NCBI GenBank assembly: GCA_020850415.1 | Contig: JADZER010000017.1 | Location: 166,922 to 230,921 of the forward strand | Length of the DNA stretch: 64,000 nucleotides | Source of the DNA: Phycisphaerales bacterium | GTDB lineage: Bacteria > Planctomycetota > Phycisphaerae > Phycisphaerales > UBA1924 | Direction: 5' to 3' | Shown: one piece after another, positions 31,568-40,851 of the stretch | How the letters are laid out: every line of letters begins with the position of its first letter | Numbering within the stretch: position 1 is the first letter of the stretch | Program-made: the position numbers and the translations under genes | Notes under the pieces: model-generated | Databases searched by the model: none | Seen by the model: the letters and a program-made list of their open reading frames with translations, nothing else | What the model was told of the DNA's origin: nothing

Positions 31568-34345
31568 GTGGATGACCTTATCGCTCAGGCGGAGGTGGAG
31601 CTCGGGGCCGGCGTGCTGTTTGCGCGGGGCGGTCGGGTGGGGGTGCGCGCGCTGGCGGAGGGTCTCAAGCGGCTCGCGTTGCAGGACCTCGGGCGGGCGG
31701 TCTCGCTGGCGGACGGCCTGGCGTCGGCGGCGGGCGCGGACCCCGGCGAGACCTCGCAGCTGCTCGCGGCTCGCGCGCATGTGCTGTGCTACGCGACGCG
31801 GTTCGGGGACGCCATCGACCTTCTCCGGGAGGGGGCCTCGCTCGCGGCGGTCTCGGGCTCGATGGCCGACGCTGGGCAGGTGAAGCTGGCGATGATCCAG
31901 CCGCTGGCGCGGCTGGGGCACCTGGCGGAGGCCGAGTCTTCGGCGGCCGGCGCGGCCGAGGCGTTCGGGCTCGCGGGCGACGAGGTCGGGCGGGGCAAGG
32001 CGCTGCTGAACCTCGGGATCGTGCTCCGGATGCGCGAGATGCTGCAGCCGGCGCTGGAGGCGTTCGCGCTGGCCGAGCCGCTCGTCGCGGGCGATACGCT
32101 CCTGCGCGGGGCGCTCGAGAGCAACCGGGCGGAGGTCCTCCTCGACCTGGACTCGTTCGGGGAGGCCGGCGCGGCGTTCGAGTCTGCGCTCGCGGCCTTT
32201 GAGCAGGCGGGCAACCGGCACGCCGCCGCGATCGTCGAGGGCAACCTCGCGGATCTGCTCAGCCGTTCCGGGCATATCGACGAGGCGCTGGAGCGCTTCG
32301 AGCGGGCGCGGGGCCGGTTCCGGGCGGCCGGCGCCGTGGCGGACGAGGCCAGGCTCGCGGCCGAGGGCGCGGAGGCGTTGTCGGCGCTCGGCGCCACGGA
32401 CGCGGCGGTGCGTGCCTATTCGGCGTGCCTGCCGGACCTGGAGTCGGCTTCGCTTCGGCGCGAGACGGCGCGGGCGCGCCTCGGGGTGGGGCTCCTGCTG
32501 CTGGGCGATCGGGCGTCCGCCGAGGCCGAGGGCCTGCTGCGCACCGTGCTCACCGAGCTTGAGTCGCTGGGGTGGTCCGGCGCCGCGGCCCGGTGCCGGG
32601 TGGCCCTGGCCGCCGCGGCGATCCGGCGCGGGGCCGGCCCGGGGGCGCACGACGAGGCCGCCCTCGCCCTGCGGGGGTTCGAGAACCGGCCGCTGCGGCT
32701 CGCGCACGCGCGGACGGAGCTGGCCCGGGCGTGCCTCGAAGGGGGCGAGACGGGCCGGGCGGCCGAGCACCTGAGCGCGGTGGGAGACGAGGGGTCGCTC
32801 GCGCGGCCGCTGCGTGCCCGGTGCCGCGCGATCCGCGGCGCTCTGCTGCGCGCCGAGGGGCGGCTCGCCGAGAGCGCCGAGGCATATCGCGGTGCGCTGC
32901 GCGACGCGGAGGCGTTGCGGGGCCAGCTGCGGGCCGAGCAGTGGCGGCTGGCGCACGGCGAGTCCTGGCGGGGCCTCTACCTGGAAGCGTGCGGGGCGGC
33001 GCTCGACTGCCGTCCCCCCCGGCTCGCGGAGGCGTTCGACGCGGTGGAGCGCCTCCGGGCGCGGGCGATGCTCGACGCGATGGGGGCACGGGGGGCGGGC
33101 GCGGGGCCCGCCGAGGATCCCCAGCTCGCGGCGCTCCTCGGCGCGAGGCTCGAGGTGACCGAACGGCTCAGCGTGCTCTACGCGGCGCTCTCGCTCCCGG
33201 TGCGCGGCGGCGAGGCGGTGGAGGGGGCGATCAACGCCCAAAGGGTCGCTTCGCTCGAGGAGGAGGCCGAACGGCTCGGCGACCGGATCGACGGGCTGAG
33301 GCGGTCGGCGGGACGATCGGTCGAGCCGGTGTCGCTCGACGAGGCCCTCGGGCTGCTCGATGAAGAGACCGCCGTGGTCGAGTTCTTCGCGGAGCAGGGA
33401 CAACTGAGCGCGATGGTGCTCCGGGGGCGTGCGTGCCACGCCGTGCGGCGGTTTGCTCCGATCGCGGATGTCGGGCGCGCCACGCGGAAGCTGGAGTTCC
33501 TGGTCCGGGAGGCCGTGACGGGCGGGGCTCCGGCGGAGACACACCGCTCCGCGTGGCCCGCGCTCTGCCGGCACCTGTCGTCGCTCCTGCTCGCCCCGGT
33601 CGGTCATCTCGTCTCGGGGGCGTCACGCCTGGCGGTGTGCGGGTTCGGGCCGCTCGGCGCGGCGCCCTGGGCGGCGCTGGAGATCGACGGCGTGCGCCTG
33701 GTCGAGAGAGGGTCGATCGTGGAGTTGCCGAGCGTGACGGTGGCGCAGTGGCTCGACCGGGCGGCGTCCTCGCGCCGCCCCGCGCCGGCCCTGCTGGCCG
33801 TCGGCGTCAGCGACGAGCTCGCCCCGGAGATGGAGCGCGAGGCCGGCGCGGCCGCGGCGGGCCACCCGGGCGGCCGCGCCCTCCTCGGCGCCGAGGCCAC
33901 GAGGGAGGCGGTGCTCGCGTCGATCCCCGGGGCGGACATGCTCCACCTGGCGGTCCATTGCCATTTCTCGTCGCGCCACCCGCTCCTCTCGCGCTTGAAG
34001 CTCAGCGACGGGTGGCTGACGGTCCGCGATCTGGTCGGTTCAATCCGGACCGGCTCGGGCGTTGTGCTGGCGGGGTGCGAGTCCGGACGCCACGGCGGCG
34101 GCCTGGAGGAGGACCGGAGCGGCTTTGTTCGGGCGCTGCTGGCGGCCGGCGCCTCTCAGGTGCTCGCGTCGCGCTGGCCGCTGCACGACGAGACATCGGC
34201 CGAGGTCTTCTCTCAGTTGTACCGGCGGGTGGGCGACGGGGGCAGCCTGGATCGGGCGCTGGCGGCCACGCAGAACAAAATATCGAGCTCGGGAGTATCT
34301 CCATGGCTCTGGGCGGGTCTCTCGGTGACAGGAGGGTTCTCATGA
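31568..34345 (+). CDS. TPR-CHAT caspase-like protease
   Basis: A 925-residue protein starting at GTG. Residues about 50-480 are tetratricopeptide-type helical pairs (LARLGHLAEAESSAAGAAEA, HAAAIVEGNLADLLSRSGHI DEALERF). Residues about 560-925 are a CHAT domain (caspase HetF associated with TPRs). The catalytic dyad is visible: His797 in MLHLAVHCHF and Cys837 in GVVLAGCESG, followed by VRALLAAGASQVLASRWPLH, the typical CHAT C-terminal block. CHAT proteases cut after a recognised residue on activation of the TPR arm. The stop overlaps the subtilase start (ATGA). No signal peptide, so cytosolic. Confidence 0.92.
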   Translation: MDDLIAQAEVELGAGVLFARGGRVGVRALAEGLKRLALQDLGRAVSLADGLASAAGADPGETSQLLAARAHVLCYATRFGDAIDLLREGASLAAVSGSMADAGQVKLAMIQPLARLGHLAEAESSAAGAAEAFGLAGDEVGRGKALLNLGIVLRMREMLQPALEAFALAEPLVAGDTLLRGALESNRAEVLLDLDSFGEAGAAFESALAAFEQAGNRHAAAIVEGNLADLLSRSGHIDEALERFERARGRFRAAGAVADEARLAAEGAEALSALGATDAAVRAYSACLPDLESASLRRETARARLGVGLLLLGDRASAEAEGLLRTVLTELESLGWSGAAARCRVALAAAAIRRGAGPGAHDEAALALRGFENRPLRLAHARTELARACLEGGETGRAAEHLSAVGDEGSLARPLRARCRAIRGALLRAEGRLAESAEAYRGALRDAEALRGQLRAEQWRLAHGESWRGLYLEACGAALDCRPPRLAEAFDAVERLRARAMLDAMGARGAGAGPAEDPQLAALLGARLEVTERLSVLYAALSLPVRGGEAVEGAINAQRVASLEEEAERLGDRIDGLRRSAGRSVEPVSLDEALGLLDEETAVVEFFAEQGQLSAMVLRGRACHAVRRFAPIADVGRATRKLEFLVREAVTGGAPAETHRSAWPALCRHLSSLLLAPVGHLVSGASRLAVCGFGPLGAAPWAALEIDGVRLVERGSIVELPSVTVAQWLDRAASSRRPAPALLAVGVSDELAPEMEREAGAAAAGHPGGRALLGAEATREAVLASIPGADMLHLAVHCHFSSRHPLLSRLKLSDGWLTVRDLVGSIRTGSGVVLAGCESGRHGGGLEEDRSGFVRALLAAGASQVLASRWPLHDETSAEVFSQLYRRVGDGGSLDRALAATQNKISSSGVSPWLWAGLSVTGGFS

Positions 34346-35646
34346 CATCGGCACACAACAGGACTTTCGGGTGGAAGCTGCTGGCCCTGATCGCGCTCTG
34401 CGTCTGGCCGGGGGCCGCGGCGGCGGACGACGACGATACCGTGGTGCCCGGCCAGGTGGTGGTGAGGCTGACGCCCGGGGCCAGCATCGACACCATCGTC
34501 GCCCGCTACGGCGTCGAGTGGGGGACGACGCTGCTGGACTCGATCGCCTCCCGGCGGACCTACCTCGTCGGCGTTTTCGAGGGCGACGAGGAGGAGTTCG
34601 TCGACATCCTTGAGCACGAGTCGTTGGTCGAGCGCGCCGAGCCCAACTACACGGGGAAGGACACGAACCCCGACCCGGGCACGCAGAGCATCTTTGTCGC
34701 GAGGCACCTCGCGGAGTACATCGGCCAGCCTTCGATGGTGATCATCGGCGCCGACGGGGCGCACGCCTACTCGACCGGCGAGGGGGTTGTCGTGGCCGTC
34801 ATCGACTCCGGGATCGACCCCGAGCACCCCCAGCTCGCCCCCCGCATCGTGCCGGGCGGCTGGAACTTCGTCGCAGAGAACTCGGACATCCGCGACCGGC
34901 GCGAGGGCGTGGACTCCAACGGCGACGGCGTGCTGGACGGGGCGTTCGGCCACGGGACGCTGGTCGCGGGGCTCGTGGCCCGCGTCGCGCCGGGCGCGGG
35001 CCTGCTCCCGCTCAAGGTGATGGACAGCGACGGTCTCTCGAACACATTCACGATGGTCGAGGCTATCTACTACGCCATGGACCAGGGCGTCACCGTGATC
35101 AATCTGAGCATGGGCACGACGCAGGATGTGTTCGTGATCGAGGACGCGGTGCGCGAGGCCGCGGCCCGGGGGGTCGTGATCGTGGCGTCTGTCGGCAACG
35201 AGGACACCTCCAGCCCGGTGCGATTCCCGGCGGGGCACTCGGCGCTCGGCGTCGTGGCCGTCGCCGCCACCGACAACGCCGACCTGAAGGCCGAGTTCAG
35301 CAACTACGGGCCGTTCGTGTCGATCTCGGCCCCTGGTGACGGGGTGACGAGCACGGTGCCCGACGGCGGCTACGGCGAGGTGCGGGGCACGAGCTTCTCG
35401 GCGCCCATGGTGAGCGCCGCGTTCGCGATGCTCCGGGCCGTTCACCCGGATGCCCCGCCTCACCAGCTCCACGCGAGGCTGGACCGCTCGGCGGTGAACC
35501 TCGACCCGCTCAACGGCAACTACGCCGGCGAGCTCGGCAGCGGGCGTATGAGCCTGCTCTCGGCCCTCGCGGACGGCGGGCTCGGGGGCGGCGCCGCCGG
35601 CTCGCGCCGGACGCCGAACGAGGTGTGGCGTCAGCGCCGGCCCTGA
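34342..35646 (+). CDS. Subtilisin-like serine protease (S8) with I9 propeptide
   Basis: A 434-residue protein, ATG overlapping the CHAT stop with GGAGGG 5 nt upstream. A signal peptide (GWKLLALIALCVWPGAAAA) is followed by an inhibitor_I9-like propeptide (VPGQVVVRLTPGASIDTIVA to AEPNY). Catalytic triad: Asp155 (VVAVIDSGID), His204 (FGHGTLVAG), Ser351 (GTSFSAPMVSAA); oxyanion Asn in ASVGNED. It should be exported and self-activated by propeptide removal. Tight coupling with a cytosolic CHAT protease is unusual. Confidence 0.94.
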   Translation: MTSAHNRTFGWKLLALIALCVWPGAAAADDDDTVVPGQVVVRLTPGASIDTIVARYGVEWGTTLLDSIASRRTYLVGVFEGDEEEFVDILEHESLVERAEPNYTGKDTNPDPGTQSIFVARHLAEYIGQPSMVIIGADGAHAYSTGEGVVVAVIDSGIDPEHPQLAPRIVPGGWNFVAENSDIRDRREGVDSNGDGVLDGAFGHGTLVAGLVARVAPGAGLLPLKVMDSDGLSNTFTMVEAIYYAMDQGVTVINLSMGTTQDVFVIEDAVREAAARGVVIVASVGNEDTSSPVRFPAGHSALGVVAVAATDNADLKAEFSNYGPFVSISAPGDGVTSTVPDGGYGEVRGTSFSAPMVSAAFAMLRAVHPDAPPHQLHARLDRSAVNLDPLNGNYAGELGSGRMSLLSALADGGLGGGAAGSRRTPNEVWRQRRP

Positions 35647-35679
35647 GCCCGCGCGGAGAAACCCGACGATCGTCCGATC

Positions 35680-35704
35680 AATGCCCGCGCCCGGCGCGGG
35701 CATT
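35680..35704. terminator. Strong hairpin after the subtilase gene
   Basis: AATGCCCGCG-cccgg-CGCGGGCATT, a perfect 10-bp stem 33 bp after the stop. No U-tract follows; a probable operon end or RNA-stabilising hairpin. Confidence 0.5.
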
Positions 35705-35875
35705 GTCGCGCGCCGGGCGCGATCTCTCCGATCCGCTCGGTCCGGCGCGTTCTCCGCGCGATCTTGTGTATCAGCACGCCGCCCGCGGGCTCTCTAGGGT
35801 GTCGCGGGTGCAGTGTGCGCCGCGACGAAACCTAGAAGCGTGCCGAGCACATCGGCGCAGAATGGAGTATCAGTC

Positions 35876-36985
35876 ATGAACCGTAAGAACGCGCTGCTTT
35901 CGTCGATCGTCGGGCTCACTCTCGCCGCCGGTGCGGCGTCGGCCCAGCCGCTGCCCATCGATCAAGCGATGGAGCTCCTCGCGTCGCTGGCGCCGGGCGG
36001 CGGCGGGGGCGCCAGGAGCGTCCTCGTCCTCACGACCAACAACGAGCAGCAGCAGATCGAGATCGAGGTCGGGCCGGAGGCCGGCGTCGTGCGGGTCTGG
36101 GGCATCGACGGCTACTCGAGCGGCGAGGTGTTCACCGGCGTATCCGCCATCGACCTGACGACCGGGAGCAACCAGGACTATGTGGAGTTCCGCGTGTACT
36201 CGCCGGTGGTGCCCGAGATCAGCGTGGACACGGGCGCCGGCAACTCCGATGTCAAGGTCATCTACCAACTCAACAGCGGCGCCGAGGCCGTCGTGACCGA
36301 GGTGTCGCACACCGGCGGGGGCGCGAACGACAAGATCGCCTTCATCGTCGAGTCCCTCGGGCGCGATCTCGACGCGGCCTGGACGGTGAGCCACGCCAAC
36401 GGCTTCAACGAGGCCGCTGTCCAGATCAACTCGCCGGAGCAGACCGGCTCCATGGATGTGGACTTCTTCGGGAGCTTCGGCTCCGGCGACGACAAGCTCG
36501 ATCTGCAGATCGTCCAGCAGGCCGAGTCGCTGAACCTCGCCGTCGTCGGGCGCATGCTCAACGGCAATGACACCTTCAAGCTCGAGACCGACGGCCTGGG
36601 CGCCACCAACGGGGTCGCGTTCCTCGATGTCAACATGGGCGGCGGGTTCGACGACGCCGCGGCGAAGTTCATCGCCCGGGGCGGGTCGATGCGCGCCACC
36701 GGGACGATGAACGGGGCGGAGGGCGACGACAAGGTCGCCATCTGGCTGGAGGGTGACGGGCGGCTGGAGACCCGGGTTATCGGCGGCCCCGGATGGGACA
36801 ACCTCGACGCCGGCGGGAAGGGGAGCATCGCGGGCCGGCCCCGCCTGGTCGGCGGACCCGACAATGACTTCCTGAAGATCGTCATCGACGGCCCGCGGCT
36901 GGCGCATCCCTTCCTCGACGGCGGCCCCGGCTACGACGAGGCGATCGGCTTCGGCACCTTCGTGAACATCGAGAAGATCAACTGA
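35876..36985 (+). CDS. Secreted beta-rich repeat protein (hemolysin-type-like)
   Basis: A 369-residue protein; GGAG 8 nt before the ATG. Signal peptide MNRKNALLSSIVGLTLAAGA ASA. The mature chain has irregular glycine/aspartate repeats (TGAGNSDVKVIYQLNSGAEA, GSGDDKLDLQIV, MLNGNDTFKLE, GAEGDDKVAIWLEGDG, GGPDNDFLKIVIDG) like degenerate RTX or right-handed beta-helix turns. No catalytic motif seen. It is separated from the protease cluster by the hairpin at 35680 and so is probably independent. Confidence 0.75.
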   Translation: MNRKNALLSSIVGLTLAAGAASAQPLPIDQAMELLASLAPGGGGGARSVLVLTTNNEQQQIEIEVGPEAGVVRVWGIDGYSSGEVFTGVSAIDLTTGSNQDYVEFRVYSPVVPEISVDTGAGNSDVKVIYQLNSGAEAVVTEVSHTGGGANDKIAFIVESLGRDLDAAWTVSHANGFNEAAVQINSPEQTGSMDVDFFGSFGSGDDKLDLQIVQQAESLNLAVVGRMLNGNDTFKLETDGLGATNGVAFLDVNMGGGFDDAAAKFIARGGSMRATGTMNGAEGDDKVAIWLEGDGRLETRVIGGPGWDNLDAGGKGSIAGRPRLVGGPDNDFLKIVIDGPRLAHPFLDGGPGYDEAIGFGTFVNIEKIN

Positions 36986-37007
36986 TCCTCTCGACGAGCC
37001 TCCCTCC

Positions 37008-37044
37008 ACGCCCCCGCCGGCCCTTGCCGCGGGGGCGTTCATTT
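37008..37044 (+). terminator. Intrinsic-type terminator
   Basis: ACGCCCCCGC-11 nt-GCGGGGGCGT followed by TCATTTC, 23 bp after the stop of the beta-rich protein. The rest of the gap to 37367 shows nothing beyond a GGAGGGAG ribosome site. Confidence 0.65.
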
Positions 37045-37367
37045 CGGCGCGGGGACAACCGCGAGGCCGGCGTCGCGTGCGCTGACCGATGCTCGCCGGG
37101 GATCGAGCAAGATCCACACCCCGGGCACCGGCGCAGTTCCGAAAGGTCGGGCCGACGCCCGGGGCGCGTGACGGGGCGCCGCGATGTGGGAAACTCCGCC
37201 GGTGATGTCCCCAGCTATCCGCGCAAACCGCGTGTTCGAGCGCAGTGGAAGCCGTGGGGGTTTGGAGGATTCAGCAGATTCCGTTGTGCGCGGGAGCGCA
37301 GCGCGGTACCGTGGTTCCGCAGCCGCGGGCGTTTCCGCGGCCCCACACAACGCAGGAGGGAGAACCG

Positions 37368-38813
37368 ATGCGTACCTCGTTGATGACGGTGTGTCTGCTC
37401 GCCGGGGCGGCCATGGGACAGGCCTCTCGGGATCTCGCGGTGACCGATGGCTCTGGGGTCCGGGTGGACCGCGCGCTCGCGGCGCCGATGGTGCTGGGCG
37501 GCGATGGGCCCGTGACCCGGGCCGGGCTTCTGTGGGCTTTCGTGGACAGCGTCTCGATCACAGAGAGCGTCGCGCTCGGCGCCGACGGCGAGGAGTCGTG
37601 GGTGGGCCACGCGCTCAACGACGAGCGGGTGAGCAAGTTCGTGACGGACGGCACGGGCACGCCGGACTTCGTGTTCTCGTTCTCGTCGGAGAACCCCGGC
37701 ACGGTCGGCGTCGCCGCGGCCGCCGACGCTTCTCTGTGCGCCCTCCTGAGCGCTCCCAGCGCCGGGCCGGTCACCGTGCGGGCGTTCAGCGACGCCGGCG
37801 GCGGCACGCCGCTGTGGAGCTACGCGTTCGGGGCGAACTACGCCAGCTCGGGCAAGCGGACCGTGGCCGTCAACGCCGACGGCTCGCGCGTCGCCGCGTG
37901 CGCCTACGACGGCGCCAACTCCCTCGTTGTCCAGCTCGACGGCTCGGGCGTGGTGCTCGGCACCGCCGTCGTCGCCGGCTACTGCTCCGGGGTCGAGATG
38001 GACGACAGTGGGCACCGCATCCTCGTCACCGCGGGCGATACCGCCCGCCTCTATGACGCCGCCACCATGACACAGATCTACTCTCTGGCCACCTCCGGCT
38101 CCGGCGGCTTTCACCGCATCAGCCGCGACGGCACCGCCATCGCGTGCGGCGGGTTCAATATCCGCGCCGCCCGCGAGATCTCCGGCGTCTGGCAGCAGGT
38201 CTACGCCGGCTCGGGCTCCAGCGACTGGTTCGGCTGGGGCATGGCCCTCTCCGGCGACGGGCAGACGCTGTTCGCCCTCAGCCATGACTACGGCGACGGC
38301 TACCTCACCAACGAGCACCGGATCGTCGACCTCGTCTCCGGCACCGTCGTCGAGACCTGGAGCTACACCGGCTCCGGCGGCTTCCAGAACTCGGCCGTCG
38401 GCGCTCAGGTGAACCAGGACGGCACCGTCTTCGCCGCGGCCTCCTGGGGCGACGAGGCCAACAGCCAGCCGGAGGTCCGCGTCTTCGACCGGGACCTCAA
38501 CATGATCGGCTCCATCGACACCGAGGGCTCGCCGTTCGACCTGAGCCTCAGCCGCGACGGGCACTATGTCCTCGTCGGCAGCAAGGCCGTCCACGCCAAC
38601 ACCTTCGGCAACGGCGGGCGGACCTACGCGTACGAGCTCGATGTCTCCTGCTACGGCGACTTCAACGGCGATGGGGTGGTCAACACCCAGGATGTCCTGG
38701 CGTTCCTCAACGCCTGGGCCGCCGGCGACAGCAGCGCCGACTGCAACGGCGACGGCAACATCAACACGCAGGATGTGCTCTGCTTCCTGAACGCCTGGGC
38801 CTCGGGCTGCTGA
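37368..38813 (+). CDS. Secreted beta-propeller (WD40-like) protein with GC-type dockerin module
   Basis: A 481-residue protein; AGGAGGGAG precedes the ATG. Signal peptide MRTSLMTVCLLAGAAMGQA. The body has repeated blade-like segments (GTVGVAAAADASLCALLSAP, KRTVAVNADGSRVAACAYDG, RISRDGTAIACGGFNIRA, GWGMALSGDGQTLFALSHDY, DLSLSRDGHYVLVGS), a YVTN/WD40-type propeller. The C-terminus has two dockerin loops (GDFNGDGVVNTQDVLAFLNA, then DCNGDGNINTQDVLCFL) and ends ASGC. Function unknown. Confidence 0.85.
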   Translation: MRTSLMTVCLLAGAAMGQASRDLAVTDGSGVRVDRALAAPMVLGGDGPVTRAGLLWAFVDSVSITESVALGADGEESWVGHALNDERVSKFVTDGTGTPDFVFSFSSENPGTVGVAAAADASLCALLSAPSAGPVTVRAFSDAGGGTPLWSYAFGANYASSGKRTVAVNADGSRVAACAYDGANSLVVQLDGSGVVLGTAVVAGYCSGVEMDDSGHRILVTAGDTARLYDAATMTQIYSLATSGSGGFHRISRDGTAIACGGFNIRAAREISGVWQQVYAGSGSSDWFGWGMALSGDGQTLFALSHDYGDGYLTNEHRIVDLVSGTVVETWSYTGSGGFQNSAVGAQVNQDGTVFAAASWGDEANSQPEVRVFDRDLNMIGSIDTEGSPFDLSLSRDGHYVLVGSKAVHANTFGNGGRTYAYELDVSCYGDFNGDGVVNTQDVLAFLNAWAAGDSSADCNGDGNINTQDVLCFLNAWASGC

Positions 38814-38843
38814 GGCCCCCGGTCCCATGCCGCGACCTCTTCG

Positions 38844-38880
38844 GCCACGCCCCCGAGCCCCGGGGGCGTGGCTTGTTTCT
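38844..38880. terminator. Bidirectional intrinsic terminator
   Basis: GCCACGCCCCCG-agccc-CGGGGGCGTGGC, a perfect 12-bp stem followed by TTGTTTCT on the plus strand, between two convergent genes. Confidence 0.8.
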
Positions 38881-38937
38881 GTGGCTCGCCGACCGGGCCC
38901 GGCGGCCAGCACCCACGGACGACGCCAAGCCGCCCGC

Positions 38938-40617
38938 TCAGCAGCCGTCGGCCCAGGCGTTGAGAAACGCCAGGAAGTCTTGGGTGTCGACGGCGCCGTT
39001 CCCGTCGAGATCGGCGAGGCAGTCGCCGGGGGAGCAGTCGAGGGTGCGCTCGGCGGCCCATGTGTTCAGGAACGCGATGAAGTCCTGGGTGTCGACGGCC
39101 CCGTCGCCGTTGAAGTCGGCGACGCACTGGCAGGCGTCGATCCGGCCGTCGCCGTCGTCGTCCGCCGCCAGCCCCATCGCGATCTCCGGCTCGTCGGGGA
39201 TCCCGTTGGCGTTGCAGTCGGCGGTGCCGATGCGGAGGTAGTAGACATCCTGCTCGCCGTTGAAGGTCGCGGCGTAGGCGACATCCACGCCCAGGTCGTC
39301 CGAGTGCGCGTCGTAGTAGTCCCCCAGCTTGTTCTGGCCGGGGAAGCCGAGCCGGTGCTCGAAGGGCGGGCTCACCGGGATCGCCGGCAGCCAGGTCTCT
39401 CCGGCGTCCAGCGAGCAGGTGTAGAACAGCTCGCTGGTGTCCGGCTCCCACGGGTCGACCGGGTCGTTCCGGGTGTCGTTCCAGACCAGGTCGATCCGCC
39501 CGCCGGGCGCCACCGACATCGTCCCGAACCACTGGTGACCCGCGCCCGCGCCGTGCGGGAACACCGGGGCCGAGTACGAGAGGTTCCCGTCGGTGCTGCG
39601 GACGAAGGCGATGTTGTAGTCGATGCCGTTCGAACCGTCGTAGTCGCCGGTGCCGACCACATAGATGTTGCCGCGGGCCGGGCCGCCGGAGTGGTCGCTC
39701 GAGATGTTGCCTTGGCCGATCAGCCCGTCGGGGTTCACGCTGTCCAGATCGCTGAACCCGCCGAGGCGCAGGCCGGTCTCGGTCGTGCTGGCGACGGTCG
39801 GCGGTGTGTCGGGGTCGGAGGTACCGACGAGCCGGATCACGGTGGAGGTGTTGCGCCCGTTGGTGATGCACACCGACCCGTCCGGCAGCGTGGTCTGTTG
39901 GCCCCAGTCCGAGGAGCCGTCCACCGGCCCGTCCCAGGTGAAGCCGCGGTCGAACGAGCGGGCGAACTTGCGCCCGAAGGGCGAGGCGTTGTCCCAGTGC
40001 TGGTACACATTGCCGCGCCCGGGCCCGTCGGTGAGATCGACCGAGATCCACTGCTTGTCGCCGCCGAAGGAGTAGTAGGGCCCCAGCCAGGTCACGCCCC
40101 CGTCCTCGGACCGGAAGATGTCGGTCTCGTAGGTGGGCTCGATGCGCAGGCTCGAGTAGTAGAACTCGCCCCCGGGCCCCGCGCGGAGCACCGGGTCGGA
40201 CCGGAACACCCCGGGGTCCAGCGTCCGCGCGGTCCAACGAAGGCCGCGGTCGAACGAGTAGGCCTGGCCGGCCTGCCGGAAGCTCGAACCGATCGTGTCG
40301 AACTGGCGCCACCCGATGACGAGGTTGGCCGGGTCAAGCTCGCCCGGCGCGATCGACGGCTCGTTCGCGGCGTCGCCCACGGTGTTCTCGCCGTTCGCGT
40401 CGACATTGACCTGGACGCTGACGAACAGCGCCCGGCGCACGCGGGCGCCCGGCGAGGTCGGACGCAGGGCGGGAGTGTCCAGCGGCGCGCGCACATCGAG
40501 CGGCCGGGGCTCGTGGGCAATCGACGCCCCGTCCTCCTCGCGCTGCGCCAGCGCGGCGTCCGGACCGAGCAACGCTACAGCCAACACCGCAAGGGACCGG
40601 ATGCCGCGGGTTCGCAC
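38938..40617 (-). CDS. Secreted sialidase-fold (BNR/Asp-box) protein with GC-type dockerin module
   Basis: A 559-residue protein with signal peptide (GIRSLAVLAVALLGPDAALA). Several Asp-box-like blades are visible: SFDRGLRWTA, FRSEDGGVTWLG, RSFDRGFTWDG, RSTDGNLSYSA, SLDAGETWLP, which fits a six-bladed sialidase/BNR propeller. The arginine triad and nucleophile of true sialidases cannot be assigned by eye, so an enzymatic role is open. The C-terminus has two dockerin loops (ADFNGDGAVDTQDFIAFLNT, ADLDGNGAVDTQDFLAFLNA) and ends ADGC. An additional DCNANGIPDEPEIAMG calcium loop precedes them. Confidence 0.87.
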   Translation of the reverse strand: MRTRGIRSLAVLAVALLGPDAALAQREEDGASIAHEPRPLDVRAPLDTPALRPTSPGARVRRALFVSVQVNVDANGENTVGDAANEPSIAPGELDPANLVIGWRQFDTIGSSFRQAGQAYSFDRGLRWTARTLDPGVFRSDPVLRAGPGGEFYYSSLRIEPTYETDIFRSEDGGVTWLGPYYSFGGDKQWISVDLTDGPGRGNVYQHWDNASPFGRKFARSFDRGFTWDGPVDGSSDWGQQTTLPDGSVCITNGRNTSTVIRLVGTSDPDTPPTVASTTETGLRLGGFSDLDSVNPDGLIGQGNISSDHSGGPARGNIYVVGTGDYDGSNGIDYNIAFVRSTDGNLSYSAPVFPHGAGAGHQWFGTMSVAPGGRIDLVWNDTRNDPVDPWEPDTSELFYTCSLDAGETWLPAIPVSPPFEHRLGFPGQNKLGDYYDAHSDDLGVDVAYAATFNGEQDVYYLRIGTADCNANGIPDEPEIAMGLAADDDGDGRIDACQCVADFNGDGAVDTQDFIAFLNTWAAERTLDCSPGDCLADLDGNGAVDTQDFLAFLNAWADGC

Positions 40618-40851
40618 GGGTGTTCTCTCCGTTGGGCGCCGTCCAAGCTACAGGACGGCGCCGCCGGAGTCCAGAGGCACGCGTCATCTTCGCGCCCGAC
40701 CCGCCGCGGGTGCCGGGGGCCTCACGGGATCGGGGCCGAGAATCGGCCGATGCTCCCAAGGCACGATCTCTCCGGGCGATAACGCCGTCATACGGTTGAC
40801 TCACCCATCCGATGCGGTATCACTAGGGAATCCCCAACCCCCGAGGTCACA

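Noticed and set aside
31139..33607. An 822-residue minus-strand open frame opposite the TPR-CHAT gene
   Set aside because: Arg/Pro/His-rich composition with no motif; a shadow of the CHAT gene.
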